64,000 nucleotides of DNA from Edaphochlamys debaryana (lineage: Eukaryota; Chlorophyta; Chlorophyceae; Chlamydomonadales), in assembly GCA_016858145.1 (NCBI GenBank), contig JAEHOE010000047.1:248001-312000 (forward strand). The letters are read 5' to 3'. Positions 11,001 through 31,779 of the stretch are shown piece after piece. Under the pieces are notes generated by a model. That model searched no databases. It was not told the origin of the DNA and was given only the letters and a program-made list of their open reading frames with translations. Within the stretch, counting starts at the first letter, position 1. Each line of letters opens with the position of its first letter. A program made the translations under genes and the position numbers.

Positions 11001-14000
11001 CTCCCATCTCCAGCAGGCTCGGCCCTTTCGCCCTCGTAATCCCAACACCCTCGCCAGTTAGCCCCGCCCCACTCTGCTCACCACCCCCCTCCCCAGCCCT
11101 CCTGCGCCGTCCCCACCTCGGGCTGCTTGAGGTCCTCCAGCGACACCGCGCAGAACACGGTGCCGTCGCGGTGCAGCGCGCCGCGGAAGTCCAGGTCCTC
11201 GCCCGCCTGCTGCTGCGGCAGGTCGCCCACGCGGCGCTTGAACACGTGCGTGTCGCGGGTGGTCTCGGTGAAGGCGGGCACGCCCAGGCCCTGCGCGGTG
11301 CATGGACGGGGCGGTTAGGTGGATGGGTGTGGGTGTGCGCGGCTCGTACGGCCACTACCGAGGCCACCCTGAGGTCGATATGCTGACAGGTCAGGTACAG
11401 CCATGCCCCGCGCCCCACGTCCCGCCTACTGTTCCTGCTCCCTGCCCTGCGCCCTTCTCCGCCCCATGCGTACCTTGCCCCAGGAGCTCTCGCCCAGGCC
11501 CGCCAGGCGCTTGCAGGGGTCGATCTCGTACTCGGGGTCCTCCGTGAGCGACACGCGGATGGTGTCGCCCAGGCCGTCCATGAGCAGCGCGCCGATGCCG
11601 ATGGCCGACTTCATGCGGCCGTCCTCGCCCTCGCCGGCCTCTGCACACAGCCAAGGCAGGAAGCGGGGCGATGCGGAGAGTGGTGGTGGGTGCCGGAGCT
11701 AACCTAAGCCAACCTACTCGCGGTGCTGCGGCGGGCGATGCAGGCTTTTAGCAGTCCGGAGAGGCGGTGAACCCAGGGCAAGGCAGGGCCAAGCATGCCC
11801 AAGGTGAGCGTCAGGAAGGGTCACGCACCGGTCACGCCCAGGTGCAGGGGGTAGTCCCAGCCCTTCTTGTACATCTCCTCGGACAGCAGGCGGTACGCCG
11901 ACACCATCACCAGCGGGTTGGAGGCCTGTGAGGGCGGCAGGCCGGCGGGGCACATTTGAGCGCGTGCTCAACACTCTGACAGCTGCTAGCCGCAGACTGG
12001 TAGTGCCCCCAAGAAGGCCGCTGGCACCTCGCCCTGTTGCGTCTAAACTCAACGCGCCGGGGCCCTTGAACCCGGTCCGCACCTTCATGGAGAAGACAAA
12101 GTTGTGGTAGTCGTGCTTGCGGCACACGTCAGCGAACTCGAACGCCGACTCAACCATGCCGCTGAGGACGAGGGGAGCGCAGCACACACACATGAGTCCG
12201 GTAAGTGAACAGCTCGAGAGCCCCCGCCCCCGCTCCCTATCCCGCTTTGAAGCCCGGAGCGCGCATCCCAAAGGCACAGCTGCGCTTACTCCTCGCCCGT
12301 CTCCGCCCCGGCCTTGGCCAACCCCGCCGCCTGGCCCTTGGCCCTTGGCCGCTCACCGGGGGGTGTCGCCGTAGTACGACAGGATGCGGGCCGACAGGGA
12401 GCCGTGGTTGGTGCCGATGCGCACGGCGCGGCCCAGCTCCTTGCACTTGAGCACCAGCGGCGTGAAGGTCTCCTCAATCAGCTCCCGCTCCTTCGCGAAC
12501 TCCTGCAGCGCGCAAGCAGCCCGGGGCCGCGGGTCGTTCAGGCGGAGCTCCAGGGCCAAGCAGCGTGCCGGGCTGGTCAGCGCCCTGCCCTCAAGCCCCG
12601 TCCATAGAGCCCAACCTCCCTTCCCTTCCCTTCCCGCCCCACCGCGGGGTCGTCGTAGTTGATCACTTCGAACGACTTGCGGCCGTCCACGAAGTTACCG
12701 GGGTTGATGCGGATCTGGGTCAGCAATGTGGGTCGGGAGGTGCGGGGGAAAGTATGAGCGTGCGCACTTCGCAGTAGGTGTGCGGCCCAACGACCGCGCC
12801 CTCCTCCAGCCAAGCGCCACCGGTGGGCCTGTGCACCCTTTCCTTTGGGGACCCAAAGCGCACGCCGCGAAGGCCTCGGCCCGGTCCGCTCGACCCTCCT
12901 TGCACTGGTGAGGCGCTCCTGTTAGGGCCCTGATCCTCGAGGCGCTCTCCCAAAGCATGGCCCGTGGTTCAAGTCCGTCCCAGCTGGCTTGACCCACATC
13001 CAAGCCGTTGACGCCGTGTGTACGGCATGATGGCAGCTTGCTGCCCAATCTCCAAGCGCCCACTCGGCTTTCCAGCGCCCCGTTCCCCTTCCCCGAGCGC
13101 CTTGCCTGCGCTCCCAAGCACCCTTATCCTCCCTATCCGCTCGTTTGAGCAGCCCGGCGCACCTTCTCGAACGCCTCAGCCACCATCATGGCCACGGCGG
13201 GCTGGAAGTGGATGTCCGCCACCAGGGGCACGTCGTACCTGTACGGCGTACAGCGGCCGTACGGCGGGGTCAACAGATGCCCACCAGCGCGGGCGCAGGC
13301 GTGCGCGAAGACGCACGAGACCGCAAGCCGGCAGCCAGAGCAGTATAATGCAGATACTCCAACTCCGCGCTGATGACCCAAGTGTAAGCAGGCTGAAGCG
13401 GGCCCAGCGCATGGCGTCCCGGTCAGCTCCAGATCCGGGCTAGGCAGTGAGCTGAGTGCTGGGAGACCAAGCTACCACGCCCGCCCACGCGCGGTTCAGT
13501 GCTAGCTGGCGCCCAGATGCTTAGAGCCGGGGCGTCTGGGCAGGCCCCGGTGACCCAGTGGTGCGCGGTTGGTGCCCCTGCTAATGTCATTCTGCCAGCC
13601 GGAGTGCGTCAGTTCCCGCATAGGAGACACAGCCCCAGCTGAAGAGACGTGACCTAGCTGCCGGCGGCCCGCACGGCACACGGCAGCGGCCTTTGTGGGT
13701 GCCGCCCTCTCTGGGAGCGCACCTGTCCTTGAAGAGCTGCTCACGGATCTTCATGCAAGCCTCAGCCTCCTTCTTGCCCTGCACGGTGATACGGACGATG
13801 TCCGCGCCAGCGTCCGCGCACTTCTTGACCTGGGGGCCGTGTTCAGCGGGTGAGGGACGATGGCACGCGTCGGTCAGAACCGGTCACCACACGGTCACTA
13901 CGTCCAGGTTGAATTGTGGATATCTGTGTACAGGCGCAAAGGCCGAGCCGACGCGCGTGTAGCCGTTAGAGGGTCCTGGGGTCGCACACCAGGGATGCGC

Positions 14001-14574
14001 TCGGCTGCCCAATTGTTGACGTGGAGATAGGCGGATCCCCAGCGCTGGTAAATTGAAGCCGTTGAAGGCTCAGTACAGGCCGTGCAAGGCATCAGCGAGG
14101 CCGTTGGTGAGCTCCCCGCGCGCGCCATGCAGCTGAGCCCGACGCTTGAGCCTGCGCCCCGGGGTCGAGCCCCTCGCCCAGGCCTCCACCCAACGCACCT
14201 GGTCCACGGTCATCTGGACGTTCCTGGTGTCCGTGGTGGTCATGGTCTGCAAGGCAATCCGGTGCTGGCTGCCCACCGGCACCTTGCCGATCTGCGACGG
14301 GCGCGGGGATCGGGCACATCAGGTGGAGGAGATGCCACTCCGGGGCCCAATTGACCAGCCTCCAGCGAGGAGCGGTCAGCGTGCGGCCCTCATCGACCGC
14401 GGCGCATGGATGGCCCCGGCCTTAACGCCTGAAGCTCTGCCCAATTGACCCAGCCCCGTGCTGTGGTTTAATAGTCTCCAGAAACGCACCATGACCGTCC
14501 GCGTGGGACGGCGCTTGGTCTGGTAGATGGACTCGCAATACTTCGCGGGGAGCTGCATCTTTGAGGCTGGTGTT
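8016..14574 (-). CDS. ispG: 4-hydroxy-3-methylbut-2-en-1-yl diphosphate synthase, plastid type (HDS/GcpE)
   Basis: Converts methylerythritol cyclodiphosphate to HMBPP, the penultimate step of the plastid MEP isoprenoid pathway, with a 4Fe-4S cluster and (in plastids) ferredoxin. Exons: 14574-14490, 14291-14199, 13829-13723, 13238-13163, 12714-12643, 12502-12357, 12161-12083, 11925-11829, 11640-11474, 11290-11117, 10694-10557, 10318-10202, 9984-9919, 9710-9576, 9373-9317, 9125-8964, 8756-8672, 8479-8376, 8114-8016. All phases agree, giving about 685 residues, the plant/algal length with the extra central domain. Motifs in order: [70 protein letters not shown]. The cluster ligands are in [10 protein letters not shown] (CxxC) and GCIVNGPGE (third Cys plus Glu). 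The upstream exon or exons with the start codon and transit peptide were not identified, so the 5' end is incomplete. Confidence 0.95.
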
Positions 14575-15753
14575 CTGTACCAGGCCACTCAGGGCAGCTT
14601 TGGGTGGGCGAGTAAGGCAGACGCAAGTGCAGCGCGCGGTATAACAGCCGGACGCTTGGGCTGGAATCAGCGACCCCCGAAGGCGTTCTCCGCACTCACT
14701 GCGGCGCGACCCTAGCCCCCGCGCAATTGCCTATCTCCTCAAGCACCTCTACTGATTGGCGAGCAGTTTGGGGATGGCTCGGACGCACCGACGTGTAGCG
14801 TGTGAGTTGCAGGTGTGAGCCCCGCCCGTCCCGTCCCCCTCGTTGGCTCTCCCGATAGGCTACGTTTGCTCGTGTGCCTTTGCGAGCGCTCATCGCCGGG
14901 ATGTCTGTCCACCAGCGCAGGTCAGCAACGACAGCAAGGGACACGCCGGAGCGTATTGTACGGCATCAGAGGACGAATGATTAACCTGCCGGTCGGCGCA
15001 CTCGCAGCGGGACCTCGAGCCTTCGTGCCAACCCGGCTCCTCACAACGTCCTCAGAACCTTCTCTACGTTGATGGGCACATGTGCCTCTCACGCTTCCCC
15101 TGCCTTGAAGCACCGCATGACCTGACGCGGCTCCTCCCCTCCGAATGACCTGTCACCGGCCCGCGCTGCCGCACATGCCTTCGGGTCGAGGGTACACACC
15201 GTCAGGCAGGAAAGGCGAAGGGCCATTACATGCACTGGCACGCAGGCGCCTCTCCTCGCAGTTCACCACAGTTATGCACATCATGCCGTACACGCGCTGT
15301 GTAAGAATGGGTGTACGACGCAGTTCCCGGAGCGTGTCCCTCAAGGTGCCATCGTGCACGTCGCACCCCTTTCCGCCTTGGAACCTTCTCTCACAGCTAG
15401 TCAAGACGTCAAGTCCTCCGGTCTAATTCCTCAGTGCATTTGTCCTGAAGCCGGGGCTGTACAGAGGCTCGAGATGTCTGTCAATCAGGTACCGGGAGTC
15501 CTCACCCCCTCATGTGCGTGCATTCGCACGCCGTGACCCGCCTCAATCGCGGGACGACCCTGCTCTTCAGCACGCACATCGCACGGGGTTGATAGCGCCC
15601 TGTAAGTTGCTCACTCCTCAGTGCGTTTGCCCCCCGACCATGGTGCCCCTATCCCGTCCATTCCCGCTCAACCCACACCCCATGACCCGTCCCAAAAACC
15701 CCCACACCCGCATCCCACCTGCACCTACGCCGCGCGCCGCCTCTATCCCCGTT
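14575..15753. other. Upstream region of ispG and 3' flank of the coiled-coil gene
   Basis: This must contain the ispG promoter and its missing first exon(s). Candidate minus-strand start codons exist (for example near 14890), but none joins the 14574 exon convincingly. The right half should be 3' untranslated sequence of the next minus-strand gene. Confidence 0.45.
15226..15230 (-). terminator. Candidate poly(A) signal TGTAA for the coiled-coil gene
   Basis: TTACA on the plus strand, i.e. TGTAA on the coding strand, about 525 nt after the stop codon at 15754-15756. TGTAA is the usual poly(A) signal in chlamydomonadalean algae. A pentamer is short, so this is suggestive only. Confidence 0.4.
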
Positions 15754-18002
15754 CTACGCCGTTGCCGGCTCTGCCGCCGCCGCCTCGGCCTTCTCCACCC
15801 CCTTGGCCGCCTCCTTGCCGGGCGTCCCTGCCGACTCGCTCTCCGCCTGGTCCTTGGGCTCCTCCCCGTCCTCCACGTCCAGCGTCTCCAGCTGCGCCGT
15901 CAGCTCGTCGGCTCCCTCGCGGATGAGCGCCATGAGCTCCAGCTCCAGCTGGGCCTTGCGAGCGGCCACCATGGCCGACTCAGCCTTGATGGCCTGGCGG
16001 GAGCGGGCACAGAGAGGGAGGAGCGGGGTGGGTAAGGCGGCGGGGGTGCGGCAGAGCGGCCGGTTGCTGGGTCGGGCCCCCTGCGCATTGGCGCAGTTCG
16101 AAGCATAAAGAAGGCGATTGGCCTGGTGAATTCCCAACTGCAAGACTCGAGGAGTGTTACTCCCGCAGCCCCCCTACGACCCTCTGCCGCTTTGGGGCTC
16201 CATCCTTGGCTGTGCCGCTATTGCACCGCGCTCCGCCCTGCTCCTTGCCCCCCGCCCCCGCGTCCACCCCGCCCTCGTCCCACCCCTCGCAACCGCCGCC
16301 ACTCAAGCTCTTTCTCGTTCCAGCCCACACCCCGCCCGTACCTGCAGCTGCTTGTACATGGCACTCAGCTCCGCATCCAGCTCGTCCTGCAGCGCCGCCA
16401 CGTCCTCCACGCCCTCGCCCTCGGCCTCACCAGCCGCCTCGCCTTCCGCGGCGGCGCCCTTGGCGGATGCGGAGGCGGCCGAGGAGGTGGTCGCCACCGC
16501 CACGGCATCGCCCGCCTCCGCCGCCTCGCCCAGGGCGCTCACGGCGGCGGTGGTGTCCGACAGGCGGTTGAGCAGGTTGAGCGTGCCGGCGCGGGCGGCT
16601 GAAAGGGAGGAACGGGGCGGGGTCGGGAATTGTGGAGTTTGGCAACAGGGTCGACAAGTGTGAGACATTCCCGAAACGCCGTGCTCGTCGCGGACCGCCC
16701 AGACCATCCCTACCCCGCTCCGACGCGGCTCCGACCTGTACCGGTATCCGCACGCCGTGCGCCTGGACACGGCCCCGCACCTGAGGCCCAACCCACATGG
16801 CACAACCACTTGCCCCCACCCTGCCCGCCCCCTCACCCGCGAGCTCCTTCTCGAAGTCGTCGTCCACGGCCTCGTCCCCGCCCTCCTCCAGCTTGGCCTC
16901 CATGGCATCAAGGTCGGCGTCCAGGTTGTTGATGGCCGCCAGCTGCCGCTTCAGCATCTCCAGCTCCGCAAACACCTGAGGAGGAGGGGCCGTGGGGGCG
17001 GGTGCAGGGGTGAAGGCAGCGGGTTACTTAGGTGCAGGTTGGGGAGCGCGCTTGGGTGAGGTTTGTGCTGGTGGGCTCGTGGGGCGCGGGCAACTGGGAG
17101 CCTCGGAGCTTAGGCACTTCAGTGATCGTGGCAGTGGGCCAGGAACAGCTCAGGGCGCGTGCGGCTTGACCCATCAGTTGTTCTTCTCTCTTTTTTCAGG
17201 TGCCCCGGGTCCCAGGCCCCCACCTGGAGCTTCCAGGCGTCATCCTGCAGCTGGTGCAGCTGTGGCGGGGGTTGGGGTGGTCGTGGGGAGGAGGGCCGTC
17301 AGAATCATGACCGAAACTGTACCATGCACGCGAATACTCTTCAAGATGAAACGGGAAGTCCAGCCAGACAGTTAGATCCACGCGAAGCTCGGCTACACCG
17401 GAGGCTGCCCCACAGGGCGGGGGTCGGTCAGGTCTCAGGTGTCGGGGGTGCGGGCTGGGCGGAGCCCGGATACCGGCCCAGGCCTACCTCGTCAGCATCG
17501 CTGCCCCCATGGCCTACACCTCACACACAATCCACAGGTCTTACAGAAGCCCCTAACACAACCCATTCCACACACGACCTAGACCAGCGTGCGGCAGCAC
17601 ACCACCTCGCGACACGCTCCCTGCTAGCACCCTCCTAATACCCCCAGACCCGAAACCGCGCAATTCCCTTTCCCCTAACACCTTGCAACACCCTCCGAGC
17701 CCACCTCATCAGCGAGGCTGTCCTTCATGCCACCCAGCTCAGCAGCTTGCTCGCGTTGTGTCGCGAGCATCCGCTGGACCTCCTCCTGCTGCTCCTCGAG
17801 CTCCTTGAGAAGCGCGCTCGTCTCAGCGTCGATTTGAGCCTCGTCAATCTCCTGGTCATCCTGAGGACCAGCATCGACCGCCTCCTCGGCCTGAGGCAGC
17901 AAACAGGCAGGAGTCGCGCTGAATGCCCATGCGGGGCGCGGGCAAAGTGCCTGCCGACATTGTGCGCACCAGAGCTTCGTTGTCAATCGGCTCCTCCGAC
18001 AT
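15754..18002 (-). CDS. Coiled-coil protein of unknown function, 296 aa
   Basis: Exons are 18002-17970, 17890-17705, 17259-17224, 16975-16837, 16598-16342 and 15993-15754. They splice in phase to 296 residues, ending EPATA-stop. The start is the ATG at 18002 (MSEEPIDNEAL), followed by a good GTGCGC donor. Exon 2 (residues 12-73) and the last two exons are long Glu/Gln/Leu/Ala heptad-like helices, for example LLKELEEQQEEVQRML and AALQDELDAELSAMYKQLQ. Between them lies an Ala/Glu-rich low-complexity segment near residues 150-185. The tail is acidic and Ala-rich. Exon 3 is only 36 nt. I do not recognise the family; a structural or scaffold role (cytoskeleton, kinetochore, flagellum) would be a guess. 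It is divergent from the methyltransferase gene, with 561 bp between the two start codons. Confidence 0.72.
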
Positions 18003-18563
18003 CGCTCTTGGGCTCTACGCGAGAAGACGCGTGCGGTCCAAGGATGTTGCTTTGAAGCGAGACAGCACAATTGTATGCTACTTGGTTTGCATATATTGAC
18101 AGTATGACAAGGTATAATGCTGTGTGAAGTGCGTGAGCGTCGGGGGCCAACGAGGGGCCAGAGTGTCGATTCAAAACTTCGGTTCGGGGCTTCGACAAGT
18201 TTGCACCGGTCAGCGGCCTGGAGCACCTGCAGATCCGCTGCTCGACATCCGTGGGATGCAGGGCTTCGGGCTGCGCGTGGAGGAGGGGGCGGCGGTGTGG
18301 AGCGGCCCTCGACATCTGTTTTACCCTTCCGACCCCGCGGCTGTCCCAGCACGTCCCAGCTCGCCCCTCACCTGTTCCCCAGTCCCTCCTGGTTTCATTG
18401 CCATGCAGCCACCTGAGCACTAGCGGGCTTCATGAAAGCAGCCCTGCACGTGTGCACGACATACACAACCCAGCTGCCGACAGCCATAGGAGACAGAGAG
18501 TTCTCAATAGTGTCGTCGCGCCACAAACACAGACGAAAACGGCTTCCACAGTGGCAAGCACCA
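18003..18563. promoter_or_regulatory. Shared divergent promoter region
   Basis: This 561-bp gap separates the start codons of the coiled-coil gene (minus) and the DOT1-like gene (plus), so both promoters and 5' untranslated regions must lie here. Part of it is locally AT-richer (around 18050-18125, with TATATATTGACAG-like sequence). No specific binding site can be assigned. An upstream in-frame ATG at 18432 is an alternative start for the plus-strand gene. Confidence 0.5.
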
Positions 18564-20594
18564 ATGACGAGCGAGGCGACCCGGGTCGCGGCTGAGGATG
18601 CATTCTTGTGCGCAAAGCACGCCGTGCAGCTGCTCCACGCGCGAATGCTGGAACTGCGCGCAAAAGCATCGGAAGCAACCACTTCAGCTTTTTTGCGGGT
18701 CATGATCGAGCGCACGCTGCGCGCATACGTGCAGCAGGTCGAGGCCCTGCACACAGCGGTTCGCGCGTTCCTGCTGCAGCTGACCAACCCCAGCGCAGCG
18801 AGCACGCTGCTCGAGGCGGTGGCCGAGGTGGCGGAGGAGGTGCCGGGACTGGAGGCCGTGGAGGAGGGTACGTGAGGGTTGTGCATGTGGGCCCGTGCCT
18901 TGCCAGTGCCTGGCCCTCACCCACACCGCCACCACCGCACACACACGCCTCCTCAGCTTTCCTCCCTTCCCCTTCCTCCCCATCACATAATCCCTCCCGC
19001 TCTTTCTTCACACGCCTCTACATGACCGCAGGCCGGGCCTCAGAGCTTGCCGACCAGGTCAGGCGCGAGCGCGCAGCCAAGCTGGCGGAGGACGCCCGGG
19101 CGCTGAGCCAGGCCGCGCAGGCCCTGCCGCCCGGCACCCCCGTGCGGCTGAGCGGCCTGGAGCGGGTGCTGCGGGGCCTGGGCGCGGAAGAGCAGAGCCT
19201 GGGCTTCCACGCCAGGTGGGGCGCGGCGATGTGGGTCGGGGGGCACCGAGGATGGCTTGGGCGAGTTATGAGGGCGTCGCTGTGCGGTCCGCGTTGGTTG
19301 CTTGGAGGAGCGGCCTAGGCAAGGTAGCGACATTGGTCCATCCGGGACTCCGGGAGGACACATGAAAGAATGGGCTTGTGACGCCTCCGCCCGGTTAGGC
19401 AGCCGTCGTGTTCCGAGCCAGGCAGGAACCCTCGCTTCTCACGGTGCCAGGCTGATCACGACACCGCTCTTGCTGCAGGCTTGCCGAGGAAGTGGCGGAG
19501 CGTTTCGGGGCGCCCACTGCCAGCGGTCAGAGCCCCGAGGGAGGTGGCACCAGCGAGGACCGGCTGCCGTACAGCATGGACAACTTCGCGTACGGCTCCA
19601 CGCCGTACGCCTCCTGGCTCAAGGTGCGGTGCGGCATCCAGGTCTCGCGTCCAGAGGGTGGCATGGATGGGAACGCGTCAGTCCCAGTGGTCTCCACGCA
19701 TGCTCTGATCTGTTCCGAGTTTGGCTTCTCCCCACCGCCATGTCCTGTACTGGGCTGCCTCCCAAGCCTTTGGCCGCATCGGCTGCTCATCTTTCTCCCC
19801 CTCCCACCGGCTTCCCGCTCAGGTGCTGACTGCCGCTGGCACGGCCCTGACAGAGGCCCTGTCGCCCCCCGGCCGGCAGTACGTGGTGTACGGCAGCAGC
19901 TGCGGCTGGCTCGTCCTGTACGGCGCGCTGACGTTCGGCTGGACGAGCCGGGGCGTTGAGATCCTGCGCTGCCTGCACGAGTGCGCCGAGCGAGTGGCGG
20001 CAGACGTGGAGGCGGCAGAGGGTGAGCAGGGAGGGGGCTGAACGCAGCGCTGCTAGTACTTTATGGCTGCGTGGACTGGCATCTTGTACAGCCTCTGGTT
20101 GTGGAGAAGTATGGTGCAGCTTGCCAGGAATTACTACAAGAGAGCATAAGCATCGGCTGCCCCTGCCCGCTCCCCGACATTCCATCTCGGCAGGTGGGCC
20201 CATCGGGGCTTCCTTCGCCTGCGGCGACCTTCTAGAAGACGATGCTTCGGCCGCGGGCTTGGTCCTGCTGGCGGACCAGTGCTGGGACGCGGGGCTGCAG
20301 CGGGCGGCAGTGGCCAAGCTGGCGCGGGAGCTTCCGGCGGGGGCGCTGGTGGTGTCGTACAGCGGGGCGCAGCTGGAGGCGCTGCGGCTGGAGGGAGTGG
20401 AGGGAAGGGGGGAGCGGGGTGAGGAGGGAGAGGGGGGTGAGGAGGGAGAGGGGGGTGAGGACGGCGAGGGGGAGGGCAGGAAAGTCGGGAAGGGGGCGGG
20501 GGCGGGGGGGAGGGTGTTCGAGGAGCTGGTCGCGGTCCGCGTGCCCGTGTCGTGGGCGGATAACCAGACGTTTCGCGTGTTCCGCCGTGTGTAG
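18564..20594 (+). CDS. DOT1-like class I SAM-dependent methyltransferase (possible histone/protein lysine methyltransferase), 410 aa
   Basis: Exons 18564-18867, 19032-19215, 19479-19623, 19823-20021 and 20194-20594 join in phase (1233 nt). The N-terminal 160 residues are helical (two Ala/Glu-rich helices ending near LADQVRRERAAKLAED). The C-terminal half looks like a DOT1-type methyltransferase fold. VYGSSCGWLVLYGA occupies the motif I loop, RGVEIL is the acidic post-I strand, FACGDLLEDD and LVLLADQCWD match the GDF..VFVNN region, and LPAGALVVSY matches the following strand. DOT1 enzymes methylate H3K79 on nucleosomes. Here the usual Asp before the motif I GxG is Tyr, so the SAM loop is divergent. 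An acidic Gly/Glu repeat (GEEGEG units) interrupts the C-terminus around 20400-20480. The family call rests on remembered motif order; another Rossmann methyltransferase is possible. The stop is 285 bp before the next gene. Confidence 0.65.
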
Positions 20595-20879
20595 TCACAC
20601 AGATGGACACCGATGGCGAGAGTGAGGATTGAGGGGAACGATGGGATCGGGCATGCGGGGACTCGGGGTTGAGACACGAGAGAGAGCGGGGCCGCGGGCC
20701 GACACGAAGGGCGGGAACCGGAATGGCATGTCTTGCGTGCCGGTCGCTGTACGCGCCTTTATACGCATTGCTCCCACGCTCGTGACTCTCATAGAAAGCC
20801 TCATCGCGCTCGTGCCCGCACTAGCGCAGCGCCAGACAGCTGCACATTTGTGCCGCGTGCGTAGCCTAGCCGAGTGGCC

Positions 20880-30033
<9,154 letters not shown>

Positions 30034-31779
30034 GGTTTCATGGAGGAGCAACGTTTGCGCGAGGTAGTGACGGTTGATGGAGGAGGTGACCTGGAGGTTG
30101 GCCGCGATGCATGCAGACATGTGATAGGGCACTGCCAGTGCAGGGGGTTGCGGTTGGGATGCATTGGAGGACGCTGTCGAACATGGCGTTGAAGAGGCCG
30201 CGAAGCACGGACGAGGTGGAATCTAGCGCAGGCGTTGGCAAGGCACTCCAGGGCGCAATCGGGACAACCTGGGTAGGCAGCCTAAGACTCCGAGGTATGG
30301 TAATGTGTGGGCATGCAGGTGGACACATGTAAGCACAGGCCTGTCTACTGTGGCCCCGTGGGGTACCCAGCAGGAGAGCGGGGCGGTGAGGCTCTACACG
30401 CACGGATACTGCTTGGGCAATACTGCTTCTTCTTGTGAAGGGGAGCTCCTGCTTCAAGGGATCAACCAGGCTAGAGCTAGCGGTCCACGCAGCTGGCAAT
30501 GCTGGCCACGCCACCACGCCAGCCCTGCCCGGTGCCCGCAATCACCGTATCGGTGCGCAGCTTCAACCACATGTTCGCATCGCAGGATTGGAACAGCGTT
30601 TAGGGCTTGGCCCTGCAAGCCCTTGGGTGGTGGTCTCCCGTAGCGATGCTGCCATGGGAGCATCAGGGCAGGGCTGGGGACTGTGGGCGTGTGGGGAGAG
30701 CCGTCCGGGGGGGTGGGGGGTAGTACTCGAGGGTTATTATAGACAACGGGGTGTAGTGCCGCGGAGTGCCGCAATACTCGAGGGGCGCTTGGGATGAGGG
30801 GATGTTGGGGACGGGGCTCGTGCTTTGGCGCGGTCCCGTCAAGGCCACCCTTGACCAGCCCGCCTGCCTGCCCTTGAGCTCTTATCCTTTGCTCTATCTA
30901 CATATGGTCTTCCTGCTGCAGACTGGAGCGTTGCCACGGAGCGGAGCGAGGCACAAAGCGCAACCGCGCAAGCAGCAGGTAGGGCGGCACCTTACACGCG
31001 CGTCAGTCCTGCAGCAGCAGGCCAGACGTGTGCAAGGTGGGTTTCGCGCCATGAGCGACCAACTGCCAAACGACGGAGTCTGCCTCACGGCCTGGCCAAG
31101 GAGACCTCAACCAAGGGCAGGCGCCTGCAGGCGGGCAGCAGGCGGGGCCCCTTCGGCGGGGCAAGTGGTGGTCGTGACACGGTCGATTACCGTTTTGAGA
31201 ATAGATCAACACACACTTACAACTTATAGGCAGATGGCCCATTTGAGGAGGCGTCGCGCGTCGGGGGGCAGGACGGTTCCTTGGTGAAGTACACAGATTC
31301 GCCCGCGCGCTGACGCCCGCGTACTCTCAGAGCCGCAAGTAATGGCCATACACTTCACATTGGTGCCTAGCAGTGCTTGTGTACTCGCTAGGTCGTTAGG
31401 GACCGAAACCCCCCTTTTGTGCGAGCCACGTTCGAGCACTTGCTTGTGAGGTCCCCACCACAGTCGCCGCTTACATCTAAATTTGAAGTCTTCTTCTATA
31501 GACATCACAGGTGTACTCGCGGGCACCGTCACAAGCTGGGACCTGAACCCGCTCCGAGCGTTGCCCACCTGTGGGCGCGTTTCCATGTTCACAATACTAC
31601 GCGTCTCAAGGGAGGCCATCAACTGAGGTCAGAGCGGCCCGGAGCGTCTTACTTGCTGCAAATGCACTTCGTGATGTGCGCCCCAGACTGGTTTGCTTGT
31701 GAAACGGAGCTCACCGTCCATCACACGCTGTAACTCGTGCTGCGCAGGAGGGGCGAGTACCGCCCTCACCGGGGCTCCC
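30034..31779. other. TBCD 3' untranslated region and intergenic spacer
   Basis: Open frames here are short and unrecognised. The first part is the TBCD 3' untranslated region up to about 30345 if the TGTAA at 30328 is used. The remainder should contain the promoter of the next plus-strand gene. Confidence 0.5.
30328..30332 (+). terminator. Candidate poly(A) signal TGTAA for TBCD
   Basis: TGTAA lies 295 nt after the TBCD stop codon, a typical distance for chlamydomonadalean algae. No nearer copy was seen. Confidence 0.5.

Noticed and set aside
12962..12985. TRNA B-box-like GGTTCAAGTCC in an ispG intron
   Set aside because: The flanking bases do not form a five-pair T-stem, and no A-box or acceptor stem is present.
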